From contig OX442314.1 in NCBI GenBank assembly GCA_949358305.1, positions 2,111,087 to 2,175,086 of the forward strand: a stretch of 64,000 bases of DNA. Reading direction: 5' to 3'. Position 1 is the first letter of the stretch. Every line of letters begins with the position of its first letter. The DNA comes from Strigamia acuminata. Taxonomy: Eukaryota > Arthropoda > Chilopoda > Geophilomorpha > Linotaeniidae. The notes under the pieces are model-generated. The model did not search any database and was not told where the DNA came from. It saw nothing but the letters and a program-made list of their open reading frames with translations. Of the stretch, positions 11,225 through 21,815 are shown one piece after another. The translations under genes were made by a program, and so were the position numbers.

Positions 11225-11729
11225 ATTGCTCCATTTTAAATAGAAAAAGAACGGGATTTATAGCTTGGTCGGTCAACGTTTGTTTCGGCGACTGGCGCTC
11301 ACTTTCTGCTGGCAGAAGTCGCTCATCACACGGAAAATGATGGATGCACTCTCAACCTACAAGAAATTAAATGTTCCCTACATATTTGTAGAGTCTTCAA
11401 GAACTAACAGATCATAAAACAGTGAAAAGTAAATCTCCATGTCCTAATTTCTTTAGTAGCATGTCTTACGTACCTCAATTCGTAGAATTCAAAATAAGCC
11501 TAACGATTCTCAACTGTAGAAGCGCGCGCAACATGATCGGATCAGGGAATTGTGGGTAATCAAGAATGACTAAACAAATAGAGCCATCTCTGGAGCATTA
11601 ATTGTGACTATCTTGTCAAGAGGATAATCAACACTACATGCTCATTAGTTGTGATAATATTGGTTACAAATCTGACCAAACGGACATAATCCCATTTGAA
11701 TAAAGCCCCATTTGTAATATTTTTTTAAG
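11225..11729. other. 5' flank of the zinc-finger gene
   Basis: Non-coding as far as I can see. It should hold the promoter and any first exon of the minus-strand zinc-finger gene. No clear signals. Confidence 0.35.
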
Positions 11730-11939
11730 TGTTGGAATGAAGAAACATTTGTCATCTTACACAGAAAGGGGAAATTAGAGAACAGGTGTTCAATATCCCG
11801 TCTTGACAAACCCTTTTGTCCCCCACCTTGTATATAAGTCCCCTCTAAATAGTGGACAGTCAGTCTGCACTAAGCATTCACCAGAGTTGGTCAGTCTCAG
11901 TTATTTGGTAAAACTAACAGGTTACTACAAACCACAACA
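11730..11939 (+). repeat. Ty1/copia-type LTR (210 bp)
   Basis: The stretch begins TGTTGGAATG and ends ACAACA, the usual copia-type LTR ends, and contains a TATA box (TATATAAG, about 11831). It is followed about 95 bp later by a copia-type gag start. No partner LTR is visible downstream, so the element is 3' truncated. Confidence 0.6.
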
Positions 11940-12034
11940 GAAAATTGGGACTAAAAATGTCGTGAAAAAGAGAAATTTACGACGAGGGGAAAAGCAGACC
12001 AGTGCGAGCAATTAACAGTAAAACAACGGACAAC

Positions 12035-12560
12035 ATGGACATAAAAATCAACGTGAGCGACCACAACCAAAAAGCCCAGCAACAGGGCTGGACTGGGAAC
12101 AAATTTATTACCGGGAAATCTGGGTGTCCGGGCCACAATTAATGAAGTTGGGACAGGCCACAGCAGGCCGCGACAGACCACAGCGGCCACGGGCCACCGG
12201 GAAACTCCCGGTAGCCCGCCGGGCCAGTCCAGCACTGCCCAGCAAGGAGAGTGACTGCCAAATGAATTTAAAAATTTCCGAACCGCCATTGAAACCTGTG
12301 ACACCTTACCAACGTTGGAAAACTTACAAATCAAAATTCAGCTGAAGCTGAAAAGTATGGCGATGATGACACGAAAGGAAGTTCAGGTGCATTACTGACT
12401 AAATCACGCGTACGGAGGCCAAGTGGTAACAATAAAAAGTGTGGTAGGAACGATTCCAGACAAAATAAATTAAAATTCAAGGGAAAGTGTTGCAACTGCA
12501 ACAATTTTGGGCACCGAGCAAGCGAATGCAGAAACCCAAACCTTATAATTTGTGATTGTA
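12035..12560 (+). pseudogene. Ty1/copia gag relic
   Basis: From an ATG at 12035, joined across the MITE insertion, the frame carries the copia gag (UBN2-type) signature LPNEFKNFRTAIET followed by DTLPTLENLQIKI and, after a frameshift near 12340, a CCHC zinc knuckle (CCNCNNFGHRASEC) near 12490-12535. The N-terminal part of gag is missing, an in-frame TGA follows the MITE site, and pol is absent. This is a dead, truncated copy of an RNA-packaging Gag gene. Confidence 0.7.
12083..12237. mobile_element. hAT-type MITE, 155 bp, with 8-bp target duplication
   Basis: Terminal inverted repeats CAGGGCTGGACTGG and CCAGTCCAGCACTG (13 of 14 match) are flanked by a perfect 8-bp duplication, CCCAGCAA, at 12075-12082 and 12238-12245. 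CAG-starting ends and 8-bp duplications are typical of hAT transposons. There is no coding capacity. It interrupts the copia gag relic and gives the reference structure for the copies at 4524, 14571, 16216 and 17323. Confidence 0.9.
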
Positions 12561-13479
12561 ATCTCTTGGCCACTCAAGGGTGACCTGCATCACTTCATAC
12601 ACTGCCCAATAGCCCCAAGGTCATCCCTCCTTGCAGAATGGTATGACCCCGTATGGAGGAGGAGGGAGCTGAGTGGTGTAGAGACAAAGGAGAGTTTTGG
12701 GTTTCAACCGACTGTGTAGAAGTGAAGTCTTGAAGCCAGCATGGGCAGTCGTGCCCTGTGCTGACTCTCCTCCCTTTTCAACACTGCAACGCTTAGTGGT
12801 GAGATGTCAGATCCACCACAGCCTCCATGAGCGGTTGCATGGGCCGTACAGCTGAGTACGGCCACGTCATTCATGGGAATTCCTCCCTGTGTGTGGTTTG
12901 CCTTTGCGGCACAGCCAACACGCAGGTAGACGGGAGACTCCAACCTCTAGACAACGATTAATAAAGGCCAACAACCCAACAATCTGGAGTCCTTGTCTTA
13001 TTTTACGTGAGTATGCGTCCCACTCCATGGTAACCAATACCCAGGCTGCCATGGATAAGACCATACCATCATAAATTGATGAATTACTCTTACCACAAGC
13101 ACTGTCTGCGCTGTTTCAGTTGTGTTTCCTGTTTTGAAAAATGAGTAAACAAAAATTCAATACTTTGAAACACAGTGGACAGTCACATACGTATTTGATG
13201 CACGCAATGCAGTCAAACTGCAAAATCCATTTCTGTGTTTAAAAAAATTCTAAGAGTGGGCGTGTGCATGACATTTAAACAACAAAACAAGTTTAACTGC
13301 AAGTTAGCATTTAGAGCAATTTAGATTAAACACCAGGCTGAAGTTGGCACAACATTAACATTCACCGTAATTAGAGATTGAATAGATCCCAATTTTTTTT
13401 AACACAGATTTCAATTGTGTATATAATACATTTTATACATCAAACATTTGCATGCACACTAATGGAAAATCCTATAAAA
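12561..13479. other. Possible retroelement remnant, otherwise no gene
   Basis: Around 12585-12720 a plus-strand frame reads DLHHFIHCPIAPR, loosely like the His/Cys-rich tail of some non-LTR reverse transcriptases, but too short to assign. The rest (12720-13080 is relatively GC-rich) shows no supported gene. Confidence 0.3.
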
Positions 13480-13482
13480 TCA

Positions 13483-14030
13483 GCAAAACGCTCCGAGTGT
13501 TCAAGTTAAGCAATCAAATTTTAATGGACTGATTCTGCATGATATTGAACACGATTGAAATCGATCGACGACTTGGACACTTTCGATTCCAGGTGGCTCA
13601 AAGCGCAGCAATACAATCTGAGAAAATTGGTCTTCCTGTACCCTCGCGACGACATTGAGGAAGAGCTGGATATAGGCGTGCTCACGTGTCCCAAAATTTC
13701 CAGAATCGACATGACCCCGAATATCTTCACCCTCAAATTGCTGCACCGTTTGACGAAATTCAAGAAGTTGCGCAAGTTGTACGTCGACGTGCGTTATGAC
13801 TCGGACGTGAAAATAGCGGAGCAAAATGATGCGTTCGATTGAGTTTGTTTGCGCGATTTGCGGTTTGATAAATTGGTGGAATTTAGACTGTATGAGAGGA
13901 CAGATCGTTGAGTTAGCTCTGTTTATTTGTTCGAGTTGTTAGACGTGTGTCCCAAACTGGAGAATCTCGTTCTTTTGCAGTGTTCCGGCTTCAGTAACAA
14001 AATTGCGCACTAGTGGCCGACGTGTTGAAC
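13483..14030 (+). pseudogene. LRR-family copy a, third exon only, dead
   Basis: This aligns with the LRR exon of the intact paralogue at 20244-21131 and of copy b at 15400 onward (RVFKLSN, then LTKFKKLRKLYVDVRYDS, then LDVCPKLENLVLLQCSGFSNKIA). It has a TGT-to-TGA change near 13525, a 1-nt insertion near 13550, and further in-frame stops (TGA at about 13840 and 13908, TAG near 14010). It ends abruptly and no first or second exon is present. A decayed partial duplicate. Confidence 0.8.
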
Positions 14031-14445
14031 GTTGTTGTAAATCAGATTCCACAGAATGGAACTTTTTCACTTTTCAGCATCATCACTTCCTTCAAATGCC
14101 ATTACATTACAAAACCATTCAAACACGCAAACCACACACAAACCTCCATTAGCAATTCATGTCTTTTCATTAGTAAACAAAGCAGATGTTAAACCGCTAA
14201 AATTGCTATACCAATAATCGCCATTTTTGGTTGTTTCTTTTTTATTGTTTACTTTGTCTTCTGGTTTTAATTTTCCCAAAATGGTTGCGTTTGAACGAAT
14301 TATATACCCCGCTAATTGTTTCATTACCTGTTGCTGTAGTAACTATTCTTGTAAATTTAGAAAATCGATATTTCTATTCATCGAGTTCAGAAAGGCCCCG
14401 ACCAAATCAAAATTTCAGGCCGAAATATCATCAGCAGAATTAAAA
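14031..14445. other. Flank between LRR copies a and b
   Basis: No gene seen. It should contain the promoter and 5' leader of copy b. The stretch just before the ATG (AGGCCCCGACCAAATC...) is shared with copy c at about 17160, so the duplicated block includes upstream DNA. Confidence 0.4.
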
Positions 14446-14570
14446 ATGCAGACATTAACAGACCTGGCTATTAAAAGTCTATTCCGGTTCCTTATTCAAC
14501 GGCCGGTTGAAGAAATGGAGGAGGATCGACTGAGAAATACATTGGAATTAATGGAATACTTCGATGAAGA

Positions 14571-14647
14571 AAGTGTCGGACTAGGGCGGCGGGCCCGTAA
14601 CGTTATTGAAATCGGCTTTTCCTTTCCTATGGCCCAGTCCAACCCTG
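14571..14647. mobile_element. hAT-type MITE in exon 1 of copy b
   Basis: A short copy with decayed ends (AGTGTCGGACTAGG and CCCAGTCCAACCCTG) at the same position in exon 1 as the MITE of copy c. It is 77 bp long; together with an 8-bp duplication this is not a multiple of three, and the reading frame is broken. Confidence 0.65.
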
Positions 14648-14950
14648 AATAAACTACGTGAGTGTCACACGGATTAGTGCATTTATTTTGTAATTATCAA
14701 TATGAAATTGTTTGATTTAGCTCGTAATGTTCGTGAAGACTTGCTGAAATCATTGAATTACACGAGTTTTTGGGCCGCAAGTGTCCGCCGGCCAGAGACG
14801 TGGGATGTTGCTTTGTTTGTACACGAAGAGCAATATAAACTGGAGTTGCGGTCTATGAGTCCAAATTTGGATTTGGATTTTTTGTTTCGAGTATGTGGCC
14901 ACAAGTTGAAAGTGAGTAGACAAAGAGAACTAAATCAACATACAAAAAAT

Positions 14951-15158
14951 TCATTTTCAAGCAAAATAATGCATTTTCAAGCAAAATAATGCATTTTCAA
15001 GCAAAATAATGCATTTTCAAGCAAAATAATGCATTTTCAAGCAAAATAATGCATTTTCAAGCAAAATAATGCATTTTCAAGCAAAATAATGCATTTTCAA
15101 ACAAAATAATGCATTTTCAAACAAAATAATGCATTTTCAAGCAAAATAATGCATTTTG
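14951..15158. repeat. 20-bp minisatellite in intron 2 of copy b
   Basis: About ten near-identical copies of GCATTTTCAAGCAAAATAAT in the intron between exons 2 and 3. The only variation noticed is G-to-A in two units. Confidence 0.95.
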
Positions 15159-16215
15159 ATGTGCAAAAATTGCATCTTGAAGTGTACAATAAAAAACATA
15201 CAAATCACGTTATGACTTATATCGTGAATTGTATGTTTTATATTATATCTCGTAATAATGAAATCTCGTTTTGCCGAAACCGAGATCCTGAGACCGAGAT
15301 ACCGAGATTAGTAGACGAGCGAAATCTGGAAGTGTAACATTTTACACAGAAGAAATTTGCGACATAACTTAATTAATTGTACTAATTGTATTCGCACAGA
15401 ATCTGACATGGTTAGAACTGCCCAGGGAATGTATGCTGACAGCTAATGCCTGCAAAAGAATGTGCCAGACTTTGCCAAAGCTATTGACGCTCGATGCTCC
15501 TAACATCATCGTTGAAGACGACGCGGCGACATACTTCGCTCGGCTGCCACTCCATAGGTTTATTGCCAACGGAGCCAGCGAAGATTTTGTAAGAAAACTA
15601 TGCGCACAAGACTCCACCCTCAGAAAAACGCTTACATGTTTCAAGTTGAGCGATGAACTTCCAATGGACTGTTTCTGCTTGATCTTGAACACGATGAAAT
15701 CGATCCAACGTTTGGGCAATAACGACTCCAGGTGGCTCAAAGCGCTGCTGCCGATCGGCGCGCCACCGCAGCAATACGATTTGGTAACGCTGGTGTTAAA
15801 GCACCCTCACGACGAGATTGAGCAGGAGCTGGAGATAGCGGCGTTCAACTGTCCGAAAGTTGCCATAATGCACATCACTCCGAATATTTTTATTCTTAAA
15901 ATGCTGCAGAGTTTGACGAAATTCAAGCAGTTGGAGATCTTGACTGTCGACATGCGTTTTGACTCGAACTTGAAAATAACGGAGGAAAATGAAATGACAC
16001 GTTCGATCGAGCTTGTTTGCTCGATTTGCGCTTTGATAACTTGGAGCTATTTGACCTGATCTATCCCAACGATCGTTGGGTCAGTTCCGGTTATTTGTTC
16101 GAGTTTTTGGCTATATGTCCCAACCTGGAGAGACTCACTCTGACTTGTGAGCCGTTGCTACGGCTTTAGCAACAAAACTGCGCGCGAATTGGCCGATTTG
16201 ATGGTGAAGAGAAAC

Positions 16216-16298
16216 GCTGGATTTTCGGTGATCCGTGCGGCTGTGAATTTTTTTTCTCGTTCGTTGCGGCCCTTACTATTCAGATTTGCCAGTTCAGC
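16216..16298. mobile_element. Second MITE-like insert in copy b
   Basis: The insert starts GCTGGA and ends CCAGTTCAGC. Its interior (GTGATCCGTGCGGCTGTGAATT) resembles the MITE of copy c (GTGATTCGTGACGTTGTGAATT). The flanks AGAGAAAC and GCAGAAAC share six of eight bases. The intact paralogue has no insert at this point. Confidence 0.55.
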
Positions 16299-16728
16299 GC
16301 AGAAACTCCCGTTTTTGGATATTGATGGGTGCGACTTGTTGGGGCCGTCGGGAATTGCAGATCTACTAAAAATCGATTCTTTGACGTGGTTTGGAGTGAT
16401 TTTGCGAATTAATGAGGTGAGAAGGCGACATTTCGACGTTGCTGCGACTGCAATGCAGCTAATGGCTGAAAAGCGCGATGTACTGCACATAAGGTTTGAA
16501 GAGCCGCCCCATGAAGTATTTGTAAATAATGACGATGGCGGTGGCTGTGTGTCTGCATTAATTCTATTTTTTTTGTATTCAAAAATAAAAAGTGAATATG
16601 TAGATCCAGAACAAACTTTTTTATGAATTCATGTGTGAAATCAAACAGTTTTGATGCAGAATTCAATACTTATCATTGAATTTTGCATCAAAACTAATAA
16701 GTTATCCCGTTTATTTTCCTAACTCGTA

Positions 16729-17043
16729 TTGGTTGAGCCGTCCCACTGGTATAGTGGCACAGAAAAGTAGCCCATGACATCAGGATTGTGATCTAACTAG
16801 GCAAAGCAACCAATAAACTAAACCTTTATTTACCTGCCAAAAGAAACCAACAAACTATGCTAACTTTGTTTGATTGATTAAAAAGGGAAAAAGCTTATTT
16901 AGCAATTACAATAAACATTTTATTATTAAATAAATAAAATCCATCATTCTAATCACTTTTTACACTGAAATTCATTGAAAATAATCAGAACTACTTTTCC
17001 GCGTAGAAGAGCACAGTCCACTGGTGTAATCCGGCTCAACCAA
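16729..17043. mobile_element. Foldback MITE with TA target site
   Basis: Long inverted ends (TTGGTTGAGCCG...AGAAAAGTAG at 16729-16771 and the complement at 16990-17043) flank a non-coding centre; total 315 bp. TA lies directly on both sides (16727-16728 and 17044-17045), as for Tc1/mariner-type insertions. It sits between LRR copies b and c. Confidence 0.75.
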
Positions 17044-17197
17044 TAGGCGTTAAGACTACGTTGTATCAGTTTGGAGTATATAAAGATATAATAGTTTAGC
17101 ATTTATTCAACAGTTGCATGTTTGTTAACCCGTTGCTGCAGTAACTATTGTTTGAAATTCAGAACCGCCCGACCAAGACCAAAATCTCTCCTCGAAA

Positions 17198-18272
17198 ATG
17201 CATTCATTACAGGATATGTCTAGTAAAATTGTTTTAGGGCGTATTATTCAACGGCCTGTTGAAGATATGGAGGTCGATCGAGTGAGTACCACAGAGGAGT
17301 TAATGGATTACTTCGATAAAGTCTGTGCTGGACAGGCCCGGCGGGAAACCGGCAAATTCGCGGTGATTCGTGACGTTGTGAATTCTCTTTTTCATTTACT
17401 TTGGCCTCCTAACCTATTCAAATTTCTAAGTACCGAATATGAATCCAGTCCAGCCGTGGATAAACTACGTGAGTGTAACGGATTTATGGATTTTTTTGTA
17501 ATTATTAATGTGAAATTGTTTGATTTAGTTCGTAATGTTCGTGCAGATTTGCTGATGAAGTTGAACGACTTGGAGTTTTGGGACTGTTTTGGAATGTTGC
17601 TCTGTTTGTACACGAAGGGCAGAAAGAACTGAGGTTGGGGCGTATGAGTCCAAATTTTGATTTGGATTTTTTTTCTTCAAGTTTGTGGCCACAAGTTGGA
17701 GGTGAGTACAGAGAGAGAACTAAGTCAAAAATTGCATTTTCTAACAAACATTGCACAAGAATAAATTTTTCACACAAAAAATGTTTTATTGAATAGTAAT
17801 CATATTTTGTACATGAGAAATTTGAATGCACACTGATGTTAAATCCAAAAGACAACCCATTCTTGCAAAGAATTTGTTTAAATTCCACCAACTTCTATCT
17901 ATTCGCACAGAATCTGACGGTGTTACAACTGCCCGAGGATGGTACACTGACAACCAAAGCCTCCAAACAAATGTACCAGAATTTGCCAAATCTCCAAGTA
18001 CTGGACATTTCTAACACCGTCGTTGAAGACGATGCGGCGACATACATCGCTCGGCTGCCACTCACTCATTTTAAGACCTGTAGAACAACGGATGATTTCG
18101 TACGCAAACTTTGCTCACAAAACTCCACACTCTGCAAAACCTTGCAAACGTTCACGTTTAGCGGAGAAATTTCATCAGACTGCTCCTTCTTGATGTCGAA
18201 CAGGATGAAATTGCTCAAAAATTTGGACACTCGCCATCATCCTAGGTGGTTCAAAGCGCTGCCACCGAGAGG
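17198..18272 (+). pseudogene. LRR-family copy c, disabled, with in-frame MITE
   Basis: Exon 1 is 17198-17468 (ATG, donor GTGAGT), exon 2 starts at 17529 and exon 3 at about 17912. Exon 1 shows the family opening (RIIQRPVEDMEVDR, EELMDYFDK) and then reads straight through a 136-bp MITE plus its 8-bp duplication (48 codons) back into the normal end of the exon. Exon 2 has a deletion after KLNDLEFWDC that shifts the frame and gives an early TGA, and an extra T before its end. Exon 3 is open through LTVLQLPEDGTLTTKA and LDISNTVVEDDAATYIARL, but homology stops near 18272 after LPPR, so the C-terminal repeats are missing. Confidence 0.75.
17323..17458. mobile_element. hAT-type MITE inside exon 1 of LRR copy c
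   Basis: The ends are CTGTGCTGGACAGG and CCAGTCCAGCCGTG, flanked by GATAAAGT (17315-17322) and GATAAACT (17459-17466), an 8-bp duplication with one difference. The 136 bp plus 8 bp equals 144, so the exon frame is kept, and no stop codon is present in that frame. Confidence 0.8.
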
Positions 18273-19014
18273 TACAAGTGATTTATTACAGAAAATACAC
18301 AGGTTTAAGCTTTACTCGTAAGATCATCTGCTAACAGAAGTGTACCGTGCCCACAGACATTCCTGTGTGTATAAACTTGACAGAATCATCTGGTAGCAGA
18401 ACATGTGCCAGTCTGTCACACCGGACTTTTTGTGGTACTCGCAGCTCTTTGCAGCTGAAAAGAAATGGTGAATGGCCATGAGAAAGGAACAAGATGGATG
18501 CCAATAAACATTTTTGAGACTACTTTTGGAGTTAGGATGAATAGGATAGCTAGTTTGTTTTTAATTTTTAATTTTTATTTATAAACAAATAAACTATTTT
18601 TCATAAATAGAATATACAGTTGTTTGCATTTGTTGGCACAACTGATTGCTGCCATATTTGAGACCGGTTAAAAAAATATAAGCGGTCACAAATTATCAAG
18701 ACTTCTGTGCCACAGAAGTTTTCTTGCCAGGAAACAAATATCAGCTTTCCGTTGCATCGACATGCCAGAAAGTTAATTTTTTTTGTCACAGAACATATCT
18801 CACAGACATTCTAAGACTGGAATGTAATTTGTGAGTACCAGTTTTTTCGGTAGGCAGACTGGTTTCCTACGTAGGAAACTGCTTATGAGTACTAAGCTTT
18901 AGCCATGATTGGCTGTTATACTATAGCTATTAAGTTGCAGGTATAAACACAAACCAAATGAAAAGTTCACTATTAATAAATTAATTGACAACAATTTCTT
19001 CAGCAGATTTAAAC
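18273..19014. other. Gap between LRR copies c and d
   Basis: No gene seen. The stretch replaces the missing 3' part of copy c and holds short motifs that recur in it (CACAGACATTC at about 18355 and 18803), perhaps an unassigned transposon fragment. The last 100 bp should include the promoter and leader of copy d. Confidence 0.4.
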
Positions 19015-21131
19015 ATGCTGGAATTAAAGGACCTGGCTATTCATATGGTTATAAGCCGTATGATTCAATGGAAAGTTTACAGAATGGACCACGTTCAGAT
19101 AAAAAACGTGGTTGAATTAATCACTTATTTCGACTCATTACGTAAGCGACACACGAGTTTGTTAAATTTGTTTCGTCATTAACAAAATTGTCAATACACA
19201 CGGTTCTATTTATATTTAGCCTCTACTGTTCGTGGCGAAGTGTTGAACAGGTTCAATGAAGAGTTTTATCAGAGTTGTCGCGAGTTAAAGGCGTGGGACA
19301 TTGCTCCATTTTTGTACAAACAGCAGAAAGAGCTTAAGATGCGATTTACAAGTGATAATTTTGATTTGGAATTTTTGTTTCAAGTTTGTGACTACAAATT
19401 AAAAGTGAGTATCAAGATGGACAAGAGAGAAGTGTAACTGCACACACACTGGTTGAAGTTGAAATTATTGTTAGGAGGGAAGAAAAAATAAAAAGGACTA
19501 CAAATTAATAAACTTTCTTGTAAAAAATGCATTTTTAGTGCAAAAATTGAATTTTTAGTGCAAAAATTGAATTTTTAGTGCAAAAATTGAATTTTTAGTG
19601 CAAAAATTGAATTTTTAGTGCAAAAATTGAATTTTTAGTGCAAAAATTGAATTTTTAGTGCAAAAATTGAATTTTTAGTGCAAAAATTGAATTTTTTGTG
19701 CAAAAATTGAATTTTTTGTGCAAAAATTGAATTTTTAGTGCAAAAATTGAATTTTTAGTGCAAAAATTGAATTTTTAGTGCAAAAATTGAATTTTTAGTG
19801 CAAAAATTGAATTTTTAGTGCAAAAATTGAATTTTTAGTGCAAAAATTGAATTTTTAGTGCAAAAATTGAATTTTTAGTGCAGAAATTGAATTTTTAGTG
19901 CAAAAATTGAATTTTTAGTGCAAAAATTGAATTTTTAGTGCAAAAATTGAATTTTTAGTGCAAAAATTGAATTTTTAGTGCAAAAATTGAATTTTTAGTG
20001 CAAAAATTGAATTTTTAGTGCAAAAATTGAATTTTTAGTGCAAAAATTGAATTTTTAGTGCAAAAATTGAATTTTTAGTGCAAAAATTGAATTTTTAGTG
20101 CAAAAATTGAATTTTTAGTGCAAAAATTGAATTTTTAGTGCAAAAATTGAATTTTTAGTGCAAAAATTGAATTTTTAGTGCAACATCCTTCAACATCCTT
20201 CAAAGATTCCTTTATAATTCTTTTAATTGTATCTACCGCATAGAGTCTGACGAGGTTAGAGTTACCTTACCATTGTCCACTGACAGGCAACGCCTGCAAA
20301 CAATTCCTCCAAATTTTGCCAAATCTACGGACGCTACATCTGTCCGGTCGTGTTGACGACGCCGCGGTCGTGTACATCGCCCAGCTGCCGCTCGTCGAGC
20401 TCGGTGTCGGTGGAGACTTGGAGAACTTGGAGTGGATAAGACAACTCTGCGCGGTCGACTCCGCACTCCGGAAAACCTTGCGAGTGTTCCGCTTGATGGT
20501 GAACTGCTTCAAGTTTGTATTGGACACGTTTGAATTTGCCACTCCCGAAATACTGCACAGTTTGTCGAGATTTAAAGAGTTGCGCACCTTGGACGTGACG
20601 TGTGCGGTCTCGGCCGAGAACACAATGGAGGGCAACCAGATGTTTGATCGCGATTGTTTGCGCGGTTTGTGTTTTGATAGTTTGCTGGAATTTCAGCTGC
20701 TCGATGACTTCGATCACTGGATTTGTTCCGCTTTGTTTTTCAAGATGTTGGACGTGTGTCCAAATTTGGAGAAACTCGTTCTTGATAATGTGTGCAGTTT
20801 TAGCAATCAAATTGCGGGCGAGTTGGCTCAAATGATGGCAAAGAGGAAACTCAAGCATCTGGTAATTCGGAAGTGCGACTTGGTCGGGCCGTCTGCCATT
20901 GAGGATCTGGTGAAAATCGAGTCTCTGGTCAAGTTGGAGGTGACAATGCACCTCGATGAGAACAGAATTCAACGTTTTGGCGTTGTAGAGATAGAGCAAA
21001 CGGTTGTAAAGTTGCAGCAAACGGCTGAAACACACGGTGTGAATTTGCAGCTCGTGTTTCTTCCCTGGGACGAGCAGGCCGATGATGACGAATTCAATGC
21101 ACGAAGTCGATTTTATATGTATGAAAAATAA
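19015..21131 (+). CDS. LRR-family protein, intact copy d (399 aa)
   Basis: Exons 19015-19141, 19220-19404 and 20244-21131 join in phase (127, 185 and 888 nt) to 400 codons including the stop. The N-terminal ~100 residues (LELKDLAIHMVISRMIQW, then SLPSTVRGEVLNRF) look like the substrate-receptor head seen before LRRs in ZYG11/ZER1 or F-box proteins. The rest has LRR-type repeats: LTRLELP, LPNLRTLHLSG, FKELRTLDV, CPNLEKLVLDN, KLKHLVIRKCDLVGPSAIEDL. If the analogy holds, it would present substrates to a cullin ubiquitin ligase; that is inference. There is no signal peptide or membrane segment. It lacks about 60 residues that copies b and f have after KTL(R/T)VF. Intron 2 holds a 32-unit minisatellite. 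This is the only copy in the cluster with no lesion. Confidence 0.8.
19522..20182. repeat. 20-bp minisatellite in intron 2 of copy d, ~32 units
   Basis: Thirty-two nearly identical units of CAAAAATTGAATTTTTAGTG run from 19541 to 20180, preceded by one degenerate unit. Only a few single-base variants are visible (ATTTTTTGTG twice, CAGAAATTGA once), indicating very recent expansion. Confidence 0.97.
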
Positions 21132-21626
21132 AAACGAAATATGCCGTGTCGAACAATGCATTCGTATTTGAGAAATAATAACATTGCAATTGCGTTTTGT
21201 AATACATTTTGTCGCGTCCTTTGCCGGTGATGTGTAATTACCAGCTCAAGGTGTATCTGTGATCGTTTTACTGTGAGAAAATGGGTTTAAATGATTTTGA
21301 TGCAATTTTAATTGGGTGCAAGTGTATTCTCGCTTTCACGCATCGATATTCTTTCAAACCGATGAATTACGCGATGAATCGTGCGATGATGTAATAAGTT
21401 TGTGAAAGTTGAACAATTGGACAATTGGCGTTTCTGAGTCCGCGAGGTCACCGGAACAATGGAGTCAGCTTGGTCCTCGCTTTTGGTCTCTCTCGGGTCC
21501 GTTTAAAAAGAATAAATTAATTAATATATTGTTTTTCAAACGATTATCAGTTTTAATTTAGTTTATTTTGTTACGTTTGGGGTTTTTGTTGTTTAGTTTA
21601 TTGATTTTTGGCATTGTTTGATTCAG
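21132..21626. other. 3' flank of copy d, leading into LRR copy e
   Basis: No exon seen. The last bases (TTGTTTGATTCAG) match the end of intron 1 in the other paralogues, so this is the upstream intron of copy e. Its first exon is not recognisable. Confidence 0.45.
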
Positions 21627-21635
21627 CTCGAAATG
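21627..21635 (+). pseudogene. LRR-family copy e, left piece of exon 2
   Basis: The bases CTCGAAATG after the acceptor TTCAG match the start of exon 2 of copy b (CTCGTAATG). The exon is interrupted here by the 14-kb Ty3/gypsy element and resumes at 35665. Confidence 0.75.
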
Positions 21636-21809
21636 TGTGACGATTCTACTTTTGGCTGAATAATTAGCCATTACAAGAGATAAATCGGTTTAGACAAGAC
21701 ATTTCTACAACTAGAAATAACCTAACCGAGATAAGCTACGGAAGTCTGTACAACGTGAATATGTGATCAAATATAACAACTTACGATTTTGTGTGATATA
21801 ATTTACATG

Positions 21810-21815
21810 TTTATT
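21810..21815 (-). terminator. LTR poly(A) signal AATAAA
   Basis: AATAAA on the element strand, about 170 bp before the LTR end. With a start site near the TATA box this implies an unusually long R region of about 1 kb. The same hexamer is in every full LTR of the window. Confidence 0.6.

Larger units (their letters stand above)
14446..16625 (+). pseudogene. LRR-family copy b, full length but disabled
   Basis: It has the same three-exon layout as the intact copy: exon 1 14446-14657, exon 2 14721-14911 (ending CGHKLK, donor GTGAGT), exon 3 from 15400. Exon 3 keeps an open frame to 16059 with repeats such as LTKFKQLEILTVDMRFDS. Three lesions disable it: a MITE in exon 1 (14571-14647) that shifts the frame into TAA at 14650, a frameshift near 15995 (the expected frame then reads DLRFDNLELFDLI), and another near 16155 before YGFSNKTARELADLM. 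A second MITE-like insert lies at 16216-16298. Intron 2 holds a 20-bp minisatellite. Sequencing error could explain one indel, not all lesions. Confidence 0.8.

Noticed and set aside
12585-12720. C-terminus of a non-LTR reverse transcriptase
   Set aside because: Only a short His/Cys-like string matches and the frame is broken; too weak to annotate as a gene.
19522-20182. Possible CRISPR-like array (regular 20-bp repeats)
   Set aside because: Units are contiguous without spacers, lie in an intron of a eukaryotic gene, and are a simple minisatellite.
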